From NCBI RefSeq assembly GCF_000001735.4, contig NC_003075.7:4837001-4901000 (forward strand): a stretch of DNA of 64,000 nucleotides, written 5' to 3'. Positions 1 through 11,473 of this stretch are shown one piece after another. The position numbers and the translations under genes were made by a program. A model generated the notes under the pieces. That model was not told the DNA's origin, searched no databases, and saw only the letters and a program-made list of their open reading frames with translations. Positions within the stretch are counted from its first letter, which is position 1. Each line of letters opens with the position of its first letter. This DNA comes from Arabidopsis thaliana. Its lineage: Eukaryota; Streptophyta; Magnoliopsida; Brassicales; Brassicaceae.

Positions 1-50
1 TCCTGCTTAATCTTTTAAATTTCACTAACTCAAGCTACTCTTTTTTGTAG

Positions 51-1089
51 AAAACTCACAGTTGGGATCCCTTAATAAGAGGGACTGTGCAGTATTACTT
101 CAATGAGGTCTGTAAATGGCGCTTGAAGGACATGGTTAGCACCGCAAGGAGAACTAGAGAGCAGCCTCCATGGATTGGTGAAACTCTGTGGGCTGTTATG
201 TGCGCTTACTGGGACACCGAACCAGCACAAAAACGGAGTCGGACCTATTCCAAAGCTCGTCTCTCTGACCGTAACGGTCTCGGTCCTCACATCCACTTCT
301 CTGGGCCAAAGTCTTTTCAAGAAATCCAAGACGAATTTGCAAGTTTTTCTGTTACCTCTTTCAGTTACCTCACATGTATGTTTTTGAGTATTTGAGCTGT
401 GTTGGTTTCATTGCAGGAGGAGAAATTGGGAAGAACGGTCACTATTGGTGAGGTGTTTGTAGAGACACATACTAAGTCGGATGGTACGTATGTTGATCGG
501 AAGGCGGAGATGATTGCTCAAACTTATGAGCAGAATGTGAGAGATAGATTGTTACAGCTAAAGGCGGAAGCTTCTGCTGTGTCTGATGGGACTTCACGAC
601 CTCGGGAGCTGACAAATGAGGAGTACACAACCATCTTTCTCGAGGTAAAATGTTGTAGTCTAAACCTCTTGACTTTGAGTTTATGGTTATTCTGTCACTA
701 ATCTCTTCTTTATTTCTTTTCAGTCCACCGAAAGGGATTCAAGAGGCAATCCTTATGGACTTGGCAGTCTCAAAGACACATTAGGTTGTGCCAACCGCAA
801 TCTCCCTGGAGAATCATCATCATCCTTTCTAGATTTAGAAGAACGGCTGAAGGAAGTGCAACGCAAGATTGAGGAGCAGGCTGCCTACAATGAGAAGCGA
901 GATTCTGAGATTGCTGCGCGTGAAGCTGAGACAGCCCGAATCACGGCTGAGCAAAAGGACAAGCTCGAACACTTGTCCTTAGTGGAGAATCATCTCCGAC
1001 AAACAGATCTGCAATTCCTTGACTTCATGGCCTCTCAATCTTCGACAACCATAGAGCCTCTACCAGCTACTCCACAAAATGATCAATAG
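51..1089 (+). CDS. CACTA (Ptta/En/Spm, Transposase_24-type) accessory transposase, 3' exons
   Basis: Three exons join in one frame: 51-338, 417-644 and 724-1089, ending in TAG; the 5' end lies outside the window or upstream of the acceptor at 49-50. The product has the features of the plant Transposase_24 family encoded by CACTA elements: a basic segment with KRSRTYSKAR followed by a conserved HxHFSGPKSFQEIQ-like stretch, then EEKLGRTVTIGEVFVETH, and a glutamate/lysine-rich coiled-coil C-terminus (residues from about base 830 on). The first intron only keeps the frame if it uses a GC donor (GCAAGT at 339); a GT donor at 343 would break it. Intron 2 is GTAAAA...TTTTCAG. There is no internal stop, so this is the best-preserved transposon gene at the left end. 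The family is thought to bind element termini, which fits the repeat-rich terminus just downstream. Confidence 0.8.
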
Positions 1090-1309
1090 GTTTAGATTTC
1101 AGTCCCTTTTCCCTTGAACTTTGAACAATAATGTGTGTGTGTTTAGAACTTTGAACATTAGGTGTAAGTTGTGTTTTATGTATTTGATAGGATTTTCAAT
1201 AATAAATGTCTTTTTGTTACACTTTATAGCATTTCAAACAACAAACAAACCGAATTATCAGATTCGATGACCAACCAACAAAAAATCAAGATATGACCAA
1301 ATTCTTATT

Positions 1310-1847
1310 CGGAAACAAAATGTCGTCGTAAAGTCGTCGTAAAATAGTCGGAACATAGTCGTATCATAGTCGTAAAACAGTCACCAATATTACCGATTAT
1401 TATCTGACAACATAACAAAGTCGTTTAGTGATCGTAAAGGCATCGTAAAGTTGTCGTAAACTATTTAGCGACTACGATACGACAACCAGAACAGTGCCCA
1501 CAATCCAGTACAATTGATCGTAAAATAGTCGCAAAGTAGTCGTCAATAAAAGTACGACAATTTTACGACTACAAGAATCATCCCCCATATATAGTTTAAT
1601 TAATCGTAACATAGTCGCCATATAGTCGCCAAATGTTACGACCAATCAACGACTATTTCCTGCCGACTGTTTAGCAGTCGTATGTTAGTCGTAAACTTAC
1701 GACTAACATACGACTAACATACGACTATGTTGCTTAGTGACTATGTATATACAACTCATTGTTTAGTCGTCTAATAGTCGTATTATTCCGTTTACGACTA
1801 TGAAACGACTTGTTTTGTAGTCGGTTAACGTCTGTTTTTTTGTAGTG
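1310..1847 (+). mobile_element. 3' subterminal repeats and terminal inverted repeat of the inner CACTA element
   Basis: The stretch carries more than twenty copies, in both orientations, of a short motif close to AGTCGTAA / TTACGACT, for example around 1320-1380, 1500-1570 and 1670-1720. It ends in TTTTTTTGTAGTG at 1835-1847, the reverse complement of the canonical CACTACAAAAA terminus. Such dense subterminal repeats are the binding sites of CACTA accessory transposases. The element end is therefore at 1847, directly next to a TNP2-type coding sequence from another CACTA element. Confidence 0.8.
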
Positions 1848-1848
1848 A

Positions 1849-3480
1849 ATGGTGAATTATGGTAGTTGTAGCGAACATTATCCTGTTGATAGGTTAGTGG
1901 GACCAAATCCAAAAATAGATACAAATGTAGGTACCGTTCAGATGGTGAATGATGCTTTTCGTGAAAATATACACTCGTTTGATGGGAATAGTGATAGAGT
2001 AGAGGAACCTAATTTAGAAGAACGAAAGTTTTTTAATATGTTAGATGCATCAAAACATCCCTTATATAAAGGATGTAAAAAGGATCATTCGTCTTTATCT
2101 GCTGCAACCAAGTTGATGGGTATCAAAACGGATTATAATTTGTCCGAGGATTGTGTGAATGCGATTACTGATTTTGTGAAAGATTTATTACCCGAAGATA
2201 ATCTTGCATCAGGAACATACTACGAGGTGCAAAAATTGGTAGCTGGTCTTGGTTTACTGTATCAAGTGATAGATGTGTGCATTGACAATTGTATGTTGTT
2301 CTGGAGAGAAGATTCAGATCGCTTGACATATAAGTTTTACCGCAAACCTGGGTATCGGGAAACAAGTGGAAGATCTCAATTCCATACAAACAGATGTGGT
2401 ATTAACCATTATCAGAGAGGTTGTAGAGGTTATATCAAATTAAGCGCACATCCGGGCCAATGAGATGGCATGTAGAGCCAACAATAGAAGGAAAAATTAC
2501 GCATCCCTCAGATGGAGAAGCGTGGAAACATTTTCAAACAGTGCATCCTAGTTTTGCTTCCGAGAGAAAAAACGTATATCTTGGATTATGTATAGATGGA
2601 TTCAATCCCTTTGGGAAGCATGGACGGCAGTACTCATTGTGACCTGTTATCGTGACACCTTATAACTTGCAGCCATCATTATGCGTGAAACGAGAGTTTA
2701 TATTCTTGACCTTCCTCGTTCCTGGCCCACATCATCCAAGAAGATCACTCGACGTGTTTCTACAACCACTTATATACGAGTTACAAATGTTATGGGAGAT
2801 TGGTGTTGAAGCGTTTGATGTTTCATCCTAACAGAATTTGTCATGCGTACGACACTTTTGTGGACCATCAGCGACTTCCCTGCATATGGTATGTTATCTG
2901 GATGGACAACACATGGAAGGTTATCGTGTCCATATTGTCAAGATAACACTCATGCATTCCAATTGAAGTACGGACGGAAAACTTGTTGGTTTGATTGTCA
3001 TAGGAGATTTTTACCGAGTAACCATCCGTATCGTCAAAGCACCACTTTGTTTACGAAGAACAAAAAAGTGGTTTATGGGTCACCTCCAGAGTTAGATGAC
3101 ACATATTTGCTAACTCAATTACGAGATTTTGGTGCAGCTACATCAATTGAGGTTGGTGGTAATGGGCATGATCTTGTTGATGGCTATGAGTTAATCACAA
3201 TTGGCATAAGAAGAGAATTTTCTGGGAATTGCCATATTGGAAGGATCTTTTGTTGAGACATAATCTAGATGTTATGCACATTGAGAAGAACATGCATGAC
3301 AACATGATGAATACAGTCTTAAATGTGCCAGGTAAGACGAACCATAATTTAAAGTCTAGACTAGACTTGCAAGACATTTGTTCGAAGAAGAAGCTTCATA
3401 TTATGGTAAATGGAAAATGAACAATTCCTGCGTTCCGGTTAGATGCAATCTCAAAGGAAGAATTCTTCGATTGGATAATG
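1849..3480 (+). pseudogene. CACTA TNP2-type transposase, broken
   Basis: Conserved TNP2 blocks occur in the correct order but in different frames. 1849-2400 has FFNMLDASKHPLYKGCKKDHSSLS and LPEDNLASGTYYEVQKLVAGLG-like sequence. 2460-2640 has RWHVEP, THPSDGEAWKHF and NVYLGLCIDGFNPFGKHGRQYSL. 2843-3256 has TLLWTISDFPAYGMLSGWTTHG and the following Cys/His-rich part (CPYC, CWFDCHRRFLP). 3250-3420 has RHNLDVMHIEKNMHDN. At least three frame changes and stops at 2461, 2641 and 3418 disable it. The N-terminal transposase-associated domain is missing because another CACTA element ends at 1847, inside or just before this gene. The protein would be the catalytic transposase of CACTA elements. Confidence 0.88.
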
Positions 3481-3483
3481 CAT

Positions 3484-4107
3484 GGTGTTGATCATGGGGA
3501 AGAGAAGCAAACGTGGTGGGAAAGGTATGGCGGTGCACCATGCGAGTTCGACGAGCTTCTTAAGTCGTACACACGAATTGGTAAGTCTTTTACTCTTATT
3601 TGATTTTATATTTTATTTTAGTTTAACTATATTTTTTTATTTTATCTATAGACGGAGAAGAATGGAGGTGTGGAACCTAATTTGTAGAAATCATTGAGGA
3701 TACACAAACCAACAAGAAAACTGGATTAATTCAAGACGGTTACATCGCGGGTCTCGTCGAGACATTGAAGAGAAAGATGACGGAGTTCCTCACACAGCTT
3801 CCCCAAAATGATGATGGTTCCTCACCATCTAACGTCCAGGCCCGAGAAAAAATCAACCGCATTGTTCTTGAGGTAAGGTTTATTTCATAATATTAATTTT
3901 TTGTATAATTTTTAAAAATTTACTAACAGTTGTTATATGCAGGAAATTCCGTCAAACTGGGGTCGTGTGGTAGGGTTAGGTAGCCTAAACCAAAGCACCA
4001 CATATTTTTATGCCGGCCCATCATGGGATTCTGAGATCTTTAAAGAGCCTGAGGAGAAAGACAAGGAGATCTTAGTTTTGAAGGAGCAAAAACATGAAGA
4101 TTCTTGA
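3484..4107 (+). pseudogene. second CACTA accessory transposase (Transposase_24-like) remnant
   Basis: Exon-like blocks follow the TNP2 remnant. The first, 3500-3580, reads WWERYGGAPCEFDELLKSYTRI before a GTAAGT donor. The second, 3652-3872, reads about GLIQDGYIAGLVETLKRKMTEFL and ends at GAG|GTAAGG, but has a stop near 3680. The third, 3943-4107, reads EIPSNWGRVVGLGSLNQ and ends in TGA. The GLGSLNQ block and the lysine/glutamate-rich end match the layout of Transposase_24 proteins, although the sequence differs from the copy at 51-1089, so it belongs to a different CACTA lineage. The order TNP2 then accessory protein is normal for one CACTA element. Confidence 0.65.
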
Positions 4108-4299
4108 CTTCATGCATTCAAAATTTTCTGATTTTCCTGATGATCTATAAATGCTTTTGTTTAAATTTAATTTTGTTGTTATGTCAAACAAATTTATTTT
4201 CTTTTGTAGGATAATATGTGTACTTTTAAAATATTTATTTTATAATATTTCAAGAAATATTTTTCTATAAACGTTAATTTAAATTAATAAAAATATTAG

Positions 4300-4760
4300 T
4301 AATTAAATTATACCCGTCGGAAATACAAACAACATCAGTAATCTGTCGGAAAATTCAACAACGTTACTAACCTGTCGGAAATACTTCGTCGGAATCCATC
4401 GGGAATAACGTTGTCGGTAAACCGTCGGAAGAATATACCGACCGATTTTCAACAACGTTCTGATGCAATGTATGACAATAATATTCGTTAGAAAATAGTC
4501 TGAAACTATTTCAGACGAGGATCCGACTATGTTCCAACCGGTTTTGCAACCAATGTTATTGTTAGAAAAGCGTATAGAAATTGTCGGAAAATACCTCGTC
4601 GGAAACCCGTCGGTAATTTGTAACACGTTTGCGACGACATTCAGATTTCCGACGAGATAGAATCGACCAATCTATGTCGTCGAAAATTCGTCGAATACGG
4701 CTGTTTCCATCGTTATTCCGACGATTTCGTCCATTGGAAATAGCCTATCTTTTTGTAGTC
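4300..4760 (+). mobile_element. 3' subterminal repeats of the outer CACTA element
   Basis: Many copies of GTCGGAAA / TTTCCGAC-like motifs occur between about 4315 and 4740, a different motif from that of the inner element. The stretch ends at CTTTTTGTAGTC (4749-4760), which is a CACTA terminus with the last G changed to C. With the TNP2 remnant, this gives an outer element running from before 1848 to about 4760. Confidence 0.6.
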
Positions 4761-5154
4761 GATAGTATTAAACATGTCAAACCAACCCGAGAAGTCGATA
4801 ACCTCAAACTGGAAGAGATACCGCTTAAGATGGCAAAAAAGCGAACCACAAACTCCAAAACGAAATAGATCTTAATGAGAGAAAAGAACCAACCATAGAA
4901 CATGAGCCCAAAGCTAAGGGCAAAAAGAATCGAGTCCGTCTCATCATAAAGGAGAGATTTTCCAGGATATTAAATGACAAACACAACACCACGATAAGCA
5001 ATTAAATGGCCAAAACAGAAACTTCACTCAAACAAGACCCATGCAAAAATCCTACAAAAAGAAGATTCCGAAAAATCCTAACAACCCCAAGAAGAACCTG
5101 CAAACCAGAGCAACAAGTAATCATATCAAGTAATCAAGATGTATTTATTAACTA
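4761..5154 (+). other. no clear gene; possible LINE ORF1-like tail
   Basis: No complete gene. A short lysine/arginine/asparagine-rich reading frame at about 4861-4995 (DLNERKEPTIEHEP, KKNRVRLIIKERFSRIL) and another from about 5005 to 5130 look like the C-terminal tail of a plant non-LTR retrotransposon ORF1. The match is from memory of style, not motif, and is weak. Confidence 0.25.
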
Positions 5155-7753
5155 CTAGAGAAAATATTTGGGCTACGCCCGGGTAATTTTGATAATTGAT
5201 ATAGTATTTTAAAGTTAGATAACATAGTTTTTGTTTAATAACATTTCTTATTTTTTATATGCTAAGAAATAGTTTTGTTCTATCCTGTGTTTTCTTAGAT
5301 CATATGGAATAATTTCAACTCTTATGAGATTGGTATATAGTTTGATACCTAGCATCGTAGGTAGGCGACTATCATATTATTTTATATAGTAATATTAAGC
5401 ACATTTTCGTAACTTTGTGGAATAGTTTAGCAAAAGAATATTGATCAGTATGGTTTTCTACGTGAAAGATTCATAATCTCAAACTGTTAAGTTCCAGCAG
5501 AAGTGGTGTATATGCCATCATGCTTTGATGATAAGAATTAGAAGGTACGTGGTGAAGTTATACGTCCGTTTAATATATGCATTTTTTGTTAAAAGTTATG
5601 TCTGTTTAATTATGATTGGTAACTATAGCTTAAGATTTGAAGTTTACTAAAATCTGTGAATGACAGCAAAAATTTGTAAATTATTATTGAATGATCATTT
5701 AGTGTAAATATTTTGCTGGATGGCCCTCTCTCTTCTCCGGACAACATTTTTATATCTATTTAAAACTTAATTTTTAAGAAAGAGCTCAATATTAGAAGGA
5801 CACAGTTGGGCAAAAATTTAGAGTCATAGCACAAAACTACTAATACAATGGCAAAGAGAAAGTGAAGATAGGGCTAGAAAGTGAAAATATTGCTGGCCTT
5901 ATTGATGCTTATCTAAACTCATATATTTTCTTTGTTTTCTTTTCCATTCCTTTAATTTTACCTCATTACCTCATATATTTGAACTATATATTGTGTTTTC
6001 CATTTTAAAAAGTAGAAGACATGGGAAGAGAAGAAGATAGAAGTTAGATAGCTGGATCTTCGAGTTTTCTTTCACCTGATTTGGTATCTAGGAAAATGTT
6101 GTTCTCAAGAAGATGGAAGATTGTAACAGTTTGGTGAGAAGCCTGGAATTTGGATGATGTAGATGATTCACCTCTCGATAATCACATATTCTACATGTAG
6201 AATGGCCAAAAGATGATTATATTAACTATTAAGAAAACATATTGACCTTAACGTATGTAGATATATCTCTAAGAAATTATGTAAATCATGAGAAGTAACA
6301 CTTACTTTGTCGAAGTCGTCGGAGAAACTTAAAACCAATTATAATCTTTTTTCTTGGAATCTCTTTCTTTTTTTCTGGTAATAGACCAAGATGTAGGTTC
6401 GCTTCAAGGAAAAAATCATCTTTAAAGGTTCGCTTCAAGGACGTCTTTTTCACACCATACCCTCTACTTATTTTGTCTTCTCCTCGTCTTGTATAAACTC
6501 CACACTCATCTTTGATACTATTGATTTGGATACCCTAGTTTACAGGAAAAGTTGATTGTAAAAGGAATACTAACTTTGACGCGCAAACACAAACCAAAAT
6601 ATCTTCATTATAGAATAATGGAACAAACTTGATTGCAAAAGTTTATTGAAAAATAGAATCTATCATTACAAATTTGTTTACAGAAGGATACGAAGAGATC
6701 AGTTAGATTTGGTTACGACTCTTCGATTTTGGTATGCCACATGACTTTTGTTGAGAATAAGAAAATTATGGTAGAAAAATAAGAAAATTATGGTAGAAAT
6801 AACGATTTTTTATGTGTCCAAATGAAATGAATCAAGTCTCTATTTATAGAGTTTAAAAAGTTATAAACTTTATATAAATATATGTTTTAAAAAATTTTGT
6901 TTGGTATGCAATAAATGATTGTAAATAGATAAAAGAAAATAAAAATCTCCCAAAATCTCAATATCCAATAAAAATATAGCAAGTGTCAACATCTTAATAA
7001 TCTCTTTTTTTCAAGGAAAAAAAAGTTTTGGACAATACACTCTCATTTTCTTGAGTTTGAAACACACATTCCACTCACTTATTGACACGTGGCATACACA
7101 TGCCCAAAATTTATCTTTTCAACATGTTGAATAGTTTCAACCAAGTTGAATCCACGTAAGATTTTTTAATTATTCGGCAGGTGCAATGTGGAGATTCAAC
7201 TATTGAATAAATAATTCAACACGGGCATTGTGGATAGTCTTACACTATGAACAATGGTCTTTTCATTAAACACCCTCCACATTATCTTCTTTCTCTTCCA
7301 CATCCTTTCCTTTTTCTTTCACAGAATAATTCAATACCCACTCAAATTTTATACTCTACAATGGTATTTTATAAGAGAATTTATCTCTAATAATTCAAAG
7401 AAAAATAAAATATCAGAAATTTCAGTAACAAATAAAAGCATAACACATGTCCCATCTACATTTAATTCGCCTCCACAATTTCTATCTCTAACTATTTAAT
7501 AACAAGTGGCAATGAGGGGTCCATTTTTAACAATAAAACATTATTGAATCCGTTCAACACCATTTAATGGACGTAAGAGTTATTTCTTTATACAATATCT
7601 CATTGTAAGCATTCAGTTATTGAATTAATTTTCTCAATATATCATTGTAGATAGTCTTATAAGTATGCAGACTTGGCAGATTGAGGGAGATTTTTATAAG
7701 GCTGATGTGGATAGCTTGAGAGGCCTCAATGAGCTTCTTTTATTAGTATGAGA
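5155..7753 (-). mobile_element. non-autonomous Helitron
   Basis: Read on the minus strand, the element starts TCTCATACTAATAAAAGAAG (7753 downwards), which resembles the 5' ends of Arabidopsis Helitrons. It ends with a small hairpin (GGGC-GTA-GCCC, 5180-5170), then eleven bases, then CTAG at 5158-5155. The base before the TC end is A (7754 on the other strand is T) and the base after CTAG is T, as expected for insertion between A and T with no target duplication. No RepHel gene is present; the 2.6-kb interior is AT-rich with no convincing ORF. The pairing of the two ends into one element is inferred. Confidence 0.6.
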
Positions 7754-8018
7754 TTTTATCTATGTAAAGTTTGAGCTTCATATCCAATAATTTGCCATCT
7801 AATTTTGACATATTTTGAAATTTTAATCCTTAAGTTTACAAACTAAACTTGATATCAGTTCTTGCATTAGTTTTGTATTTATATTTCAAAAACAGATTGA
7901 AAACTTAAAATTTAACGTACGTTATTTATTAATTTATCAAGATGTTAAGAAATTTTCATTAATTTATGAAGTTAATTTTATAATAATTTAATTAAGTTAC
8001 GTTGGATATTCAGTCACC

Positions 8019-8027
8019 TATAAATAG
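8019..8027 (+). promoter_or_regulatory. TATA box of ECA1-like copy 1
   Basis: TATAAATAG, 102 bases upstream of the ATG at 8129, within a block conserved in copy 2. Confidence 0.55.
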
Positions 8028-8128
8028 TTTACATATCTTCATGTCTAGATAACCAAATAAAAATATATTTTATTACATTCTTCTCATACAGGAAAAATAA
8101 GTCAGTAATCTCCAAGCATAAGAAAAAT

Positions 8129-8477
8129 ATGGCTAAACTAATCTCCCATGTTACTGCGCTATTCATTGTCGTAGCTCTGGTGTGTGCGTTTACTCCTGTC
8201 TTTTTCGATCAAAGAAGCTGAAGCAAAATCATTATGGGACACTTGTCTCGTTAAAGTCACTCTTAAATGTGCATTGAGTATAATCGTGGTTGTTTTTGGA
8301 AATGGAACCATCATTGAGTCTTGTTGCAACGCTTTTGTCCAAGAAGGAAAAATGTGTCACGATAATCTCATCAAATATATTGCTGATAGACCAAGTTTAA
8401 TTGGCCGTGAAACACAATACTTGAAGAAGAGGGATGACGTGTGGAGTCATTGTGTCTCAATCTCTAAAACTGCTTAA
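8129..8477 (+). pseudogene. ECA1-like (prolamin-like) secreted protein, frameshifted copy 1
   Basis: The ATG at 8129 opens a signal peptide nearly identical to that of copy 2 (MAKLISHVTALFIVV), but one extra base in the T-rich run around 8198-8206 shifts the frame, and translation stops at the TGA at 8219-8221. The mature domain stays open in the next frame to TAA at 8477, with the same cysteines as copy 2 (WDTC, KC, SCC, MCH, HC). No ATG precedes the mature part in its own frame, so a secreted product cannot be made without frameshift correction. The long conserved frame after the break suggests the lesion is recent. Confidence 0.8.
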
Positions 8478-9765
8478 AATATGTTTGTTTTTAATATTAT
8501 TTCGATCGAACATATTTAAATGTTGTTGATGTAACATTTTTGTTACGATAATTAATTTCTTTATATTTACTTTAATACAAAATAAATTAAAGCAATCTCT
8601 CGTAAGATGAATAAATTTCAATTTTTATTATATTTTAAAAACAGAAAAAGGGACATATTTCACATAATCCAAAAATGATAACGTAAGAATAGCATAAGAA
8701 CACTTTTAGTTCTCTTTATATGTTTGATATTCGGCTAACTGTATACCAATCAATTTAACAACATAAATAATTATTTTTTGTTCATTTAAAGCAAAAGATA
8801 AAACCATTAACTATTAAAAAAAAAAACTCTTACTCTTTTGTGACTAAAGTCCTTAAACCAAAATCTCCTTACACTAACAACCGCTTTTTGTTTTCCAAAT
8901 CTACACAAACTATAATTGTAAACAAAAAAACATTCGAAAGGGTTTGTGATATATGTCTCTGTAGTAAATTGAATCATTTCTCTTTCTGAATTTTATATAG
9001 ATATTACATTTAAATTGATGTAATAGTTGTTGTAAAACTTCATTAGACTCTCAACCCACAACTAGGCTAGCTTAAAATTGAGAATATTGACCACTCAATC
9101 ATTTTATTATGTCCAATTCAATCGGATGCTACCTTTTTAAATATTTGGAATAGAGTTTCTTCATTTAAATTCAACTTTTTCCAAATAGTCTTACCTAGTA
9201 TGAGTTCCGTGAAATATATATTTTTTTTTTTGCATTCATTGATAACGATCATATCTTTAGTTTTTCATGGAAGTCTTTTGTAATTATTAGTTATGGATGT
9301 AAACCATATCCCTCTCTTTTAAATATATTATTCAGGTCCCATTAACTAGTCTTTTAGATTAAACCAAATTTTCATAATTTGCTTTCTAATATGGGTAACA
9401 TAATTTAAACAAAATCTAAGTATGGCTTTTAAACGCTCATAATGAAATATATGTTGGGTACTTAATATTTAAACCTTTTAGCTATTTTACTTACAATCTT
9501 ATCTATGTAAAGTTTGAGCTTCATATCTAATAATTTGGCTTCAAATTTTGATATATATTTTTAAATTTTAATCCATAAGTTTATAAGCTGAACTTAATAT
9601 CAGTTCTTGCATTAGTTTTTTTTATTTAAATTTCAAGAACATATTCCAAATATAAATTTAACGTACGTTGTTTATTAATTTATCAAGAGGTTAAGATATT
9701 CACATTAATTTATGAAGTTAATTTTATAATAAATCGAATTTAGTTACGTTGGATATTCAGTCACC

Positions 9766-9774
9766 TATAAATAG
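9766..9774 (+). promoter_or_regulatory. TATA box of ECA1-like copy 2
   Basis: TATAAATAG, 105 bases upstream of the ATG at 9879, in the same conserved context as copy 1 (CAGTCACC before it). Confidence 0.6.
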
Positions 9775-9878
9775 TTTACATATCTTCATGTCTAGATAAC
9801 CAAATAAAAATAACATATTTCATTACTTTCTTCTCATACAGGAAAAATAAGTCAGTAATCTCCAAGCATAAGAAAAAT

Positions 9879-10226
9879 ATGGCTAAACTAATCTCCCATG
9901 TTACTGCGCTATTCATTGTTGTAGTTTTGGTGTGTGCGTTTGTTCCTGCTTTTTCTGTAGAAGAAGCTGAAGCAAAATCATTATGGGACACTTGTCTCGT
10001 TAAAATCACTCCTAAATGTGCATTGAATATAATCGCGGTTGTTTTTGGAAATGGAACCCTCATTGAGTCTTGTTGCAAGGATCTTGTCCAAGAAGGAAAA
10101 GTGTGTCACGATAATCTCATTAAATATATTGCTGACAGACCAAGCTTAATTGGCCGTGAAACACAATACTTGAAGAAGAGGGATGACGTGTGGAGTCATT
10201 GTATCTCAATCTCTAAAACTGCTTAA
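9879..10226 (+). CDS. ECA1 gametogenesis-related / prolamin-like secreted cysteine-rich protein
   Basis: Single-exon gene for 115 residues. Residues 1-26 are a signal peptide (MAKLISH, then a hydrophobic core with a small-residue end AFS). The mature chain has six cysteines at 39, 47, 65, 66, 76 and 108. This C-C-CC-C-C pattern is that of the plant prolamin-like domain (ECA1/EC1-like, DUF784/DUF1278 relatives). Family members are secreted and mostly expressed in female gametophytes or seeds, where some act in gamete interaction; function here is inferred from family only. A potential N-glycosylation site NGT is at 58-60. The stop is TAA at 10224-10226. The intact state contrasts with the frameshifted twin 1750 bases upstream. 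Confidence 0.8.
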   Translation: MAKLISHVTALFIVVVLVCAFVPAFSVEEAEAKSLWDTCLVKITPKCALNIIAVVFGNGTLIESCCKDLVQEGKVCHDNLIKYIADRPSLIGRETQYLKKRDDVWSHCISISKTA

Positions 10227-10424
10227 AATATGTGTGTTTTTAATATTATTTCGATCGAACACATTTAAATTTTGTTGTTGTAACATTTTTGTTACGATAA
10301 ATTAATTTCTATGTGTTTACTTTAATACCAAATAAATTAACAAGCTCTCGTAAGATGAATAAATTTCAAATTTTAGTATATTTTAAAAACAGAAAAAGGA
10401 ACATATTTAACATAAACAAAAATA

Positions 10425-11468
10425 TCTTCTTATCTCCATTCTTGTCCCATTCCATTAAGTACGTGGAAAGACTCTAAAAGAACTATAGAAATAACAAAAA
10501 GACTCTTAAACCACTATCTAAATCATAGCTAAAAACAGTAAAAATAAAGATATATCACATATTATTCGACTTAATTTAAAAGTTTGCTTTAACTAGTTCC
10601 AATAATATATATATTTTTAATTGATATCGAGTTCAAGTATTATTAATGTTAGAAAAAATAGAATTTAAATATTATAAATACTTTAAACGTTTTATAAAGT
10701 TTAAATAAATAAATATTTCTTATAAATTCTTATAAAGTTCAACTATTTATAATATTTGAAATTTCGTAACAGATATCATAAATATTTATAACATTTGATA
10801 AAGTTCAACTTTCTAAAACTTTTAATTCTTTAAAATATTGAAGTGGAGTAAACGGGATAACACTTTCAATTTAGACGTTTGATAAATTAAGCTTTCTTCT
10901 CATTCGTATTCAGAATTATCTTAATATTTTTATAGTATAAATCTGAACATTTGTCCAACTATATAAGTAATGTAGGAAATTGTACACATATTTTTCTCAT
11001 CGACTGAGTAATATATGTTTGTTTTTAAAAATTTGAATCGCATCAAATGCAGAAAAATCTAATATTTTTTTAATTATATGTATTTTACATATATTCAAAA
11101 TAAATTAAATATGAGATCAAATAAAAGTGAAAAAAGAATCATATATTTATGTTTAAATTAGGTAGAGATCGTTTAAGATATTAGCAATGAATCGAGTGTT
11201 GTAATGTCCCGTCCATCCTTACCAGTGAGCACCCACGTCCTCTCTCAGTTCCGTGAGCTCCACCTCTGTTCGAAGGTTGGGTGTTACTTCTAAGTGACTT
11301 TAAAGACAAGTTTACCGACCGTGCAAATAACCACATGATTTTTTTCTGTTTTTTGCCCTCACTTATATGGTTTTGGATAATCACTTTCTCGAAGGTCACC
11401 AAAGTGCACTTTGTTTACATAAGTTAAGGATATTAATCAGTTTGCTAATATCTTCTATTTAATTTTTG
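10425..11468. other. AT-rich intergenic sequence
   Basis: No gene seen. A less AT-rich patch at about 11200-11300 (TGTAATGTCCCGTCC at the start, GGGTGTTACT near the end) looks like a decayed fragment of a Tekay-type LTR. Confidence 0.4.
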
Positions 11469-11473
11469 AAATC

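Larger units (their letters stand above)
7756..10424 (+). repeat. tandem segmental duplication carrying two ECA1-like genes
   Basis: Bases 7756 to about 8676 and 9499 to about 10424 are the same sequence with scattered substitutions and small indels, including 370 bases of upstream region, the coding region and about 200 bases downstream. The start codons are exactly 1750 bases apart. The 822 bases between the copies (8677-9498) are AT-rich and unique, with no gene seen. Copy 1 begins within three bases of the Helitron end at 7753. Confidence 0.88.

Noticed and set aside
5155..5180. Terminator-like hairpin GGGCTACGCCC
   Set aside because: In a plant genome it is better explained as the 3' hairpin of a Helitron, because CTAG and an insertion-type A/T context follow at the right distance.
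8184..8477. Independent gene for a cysteine-rich protein starting at 8184
   Set aside because: The open frame there has no ATG before the mature domain; alignment with the copy at 9879 shows it is the downstream half of a frameshifted gene.
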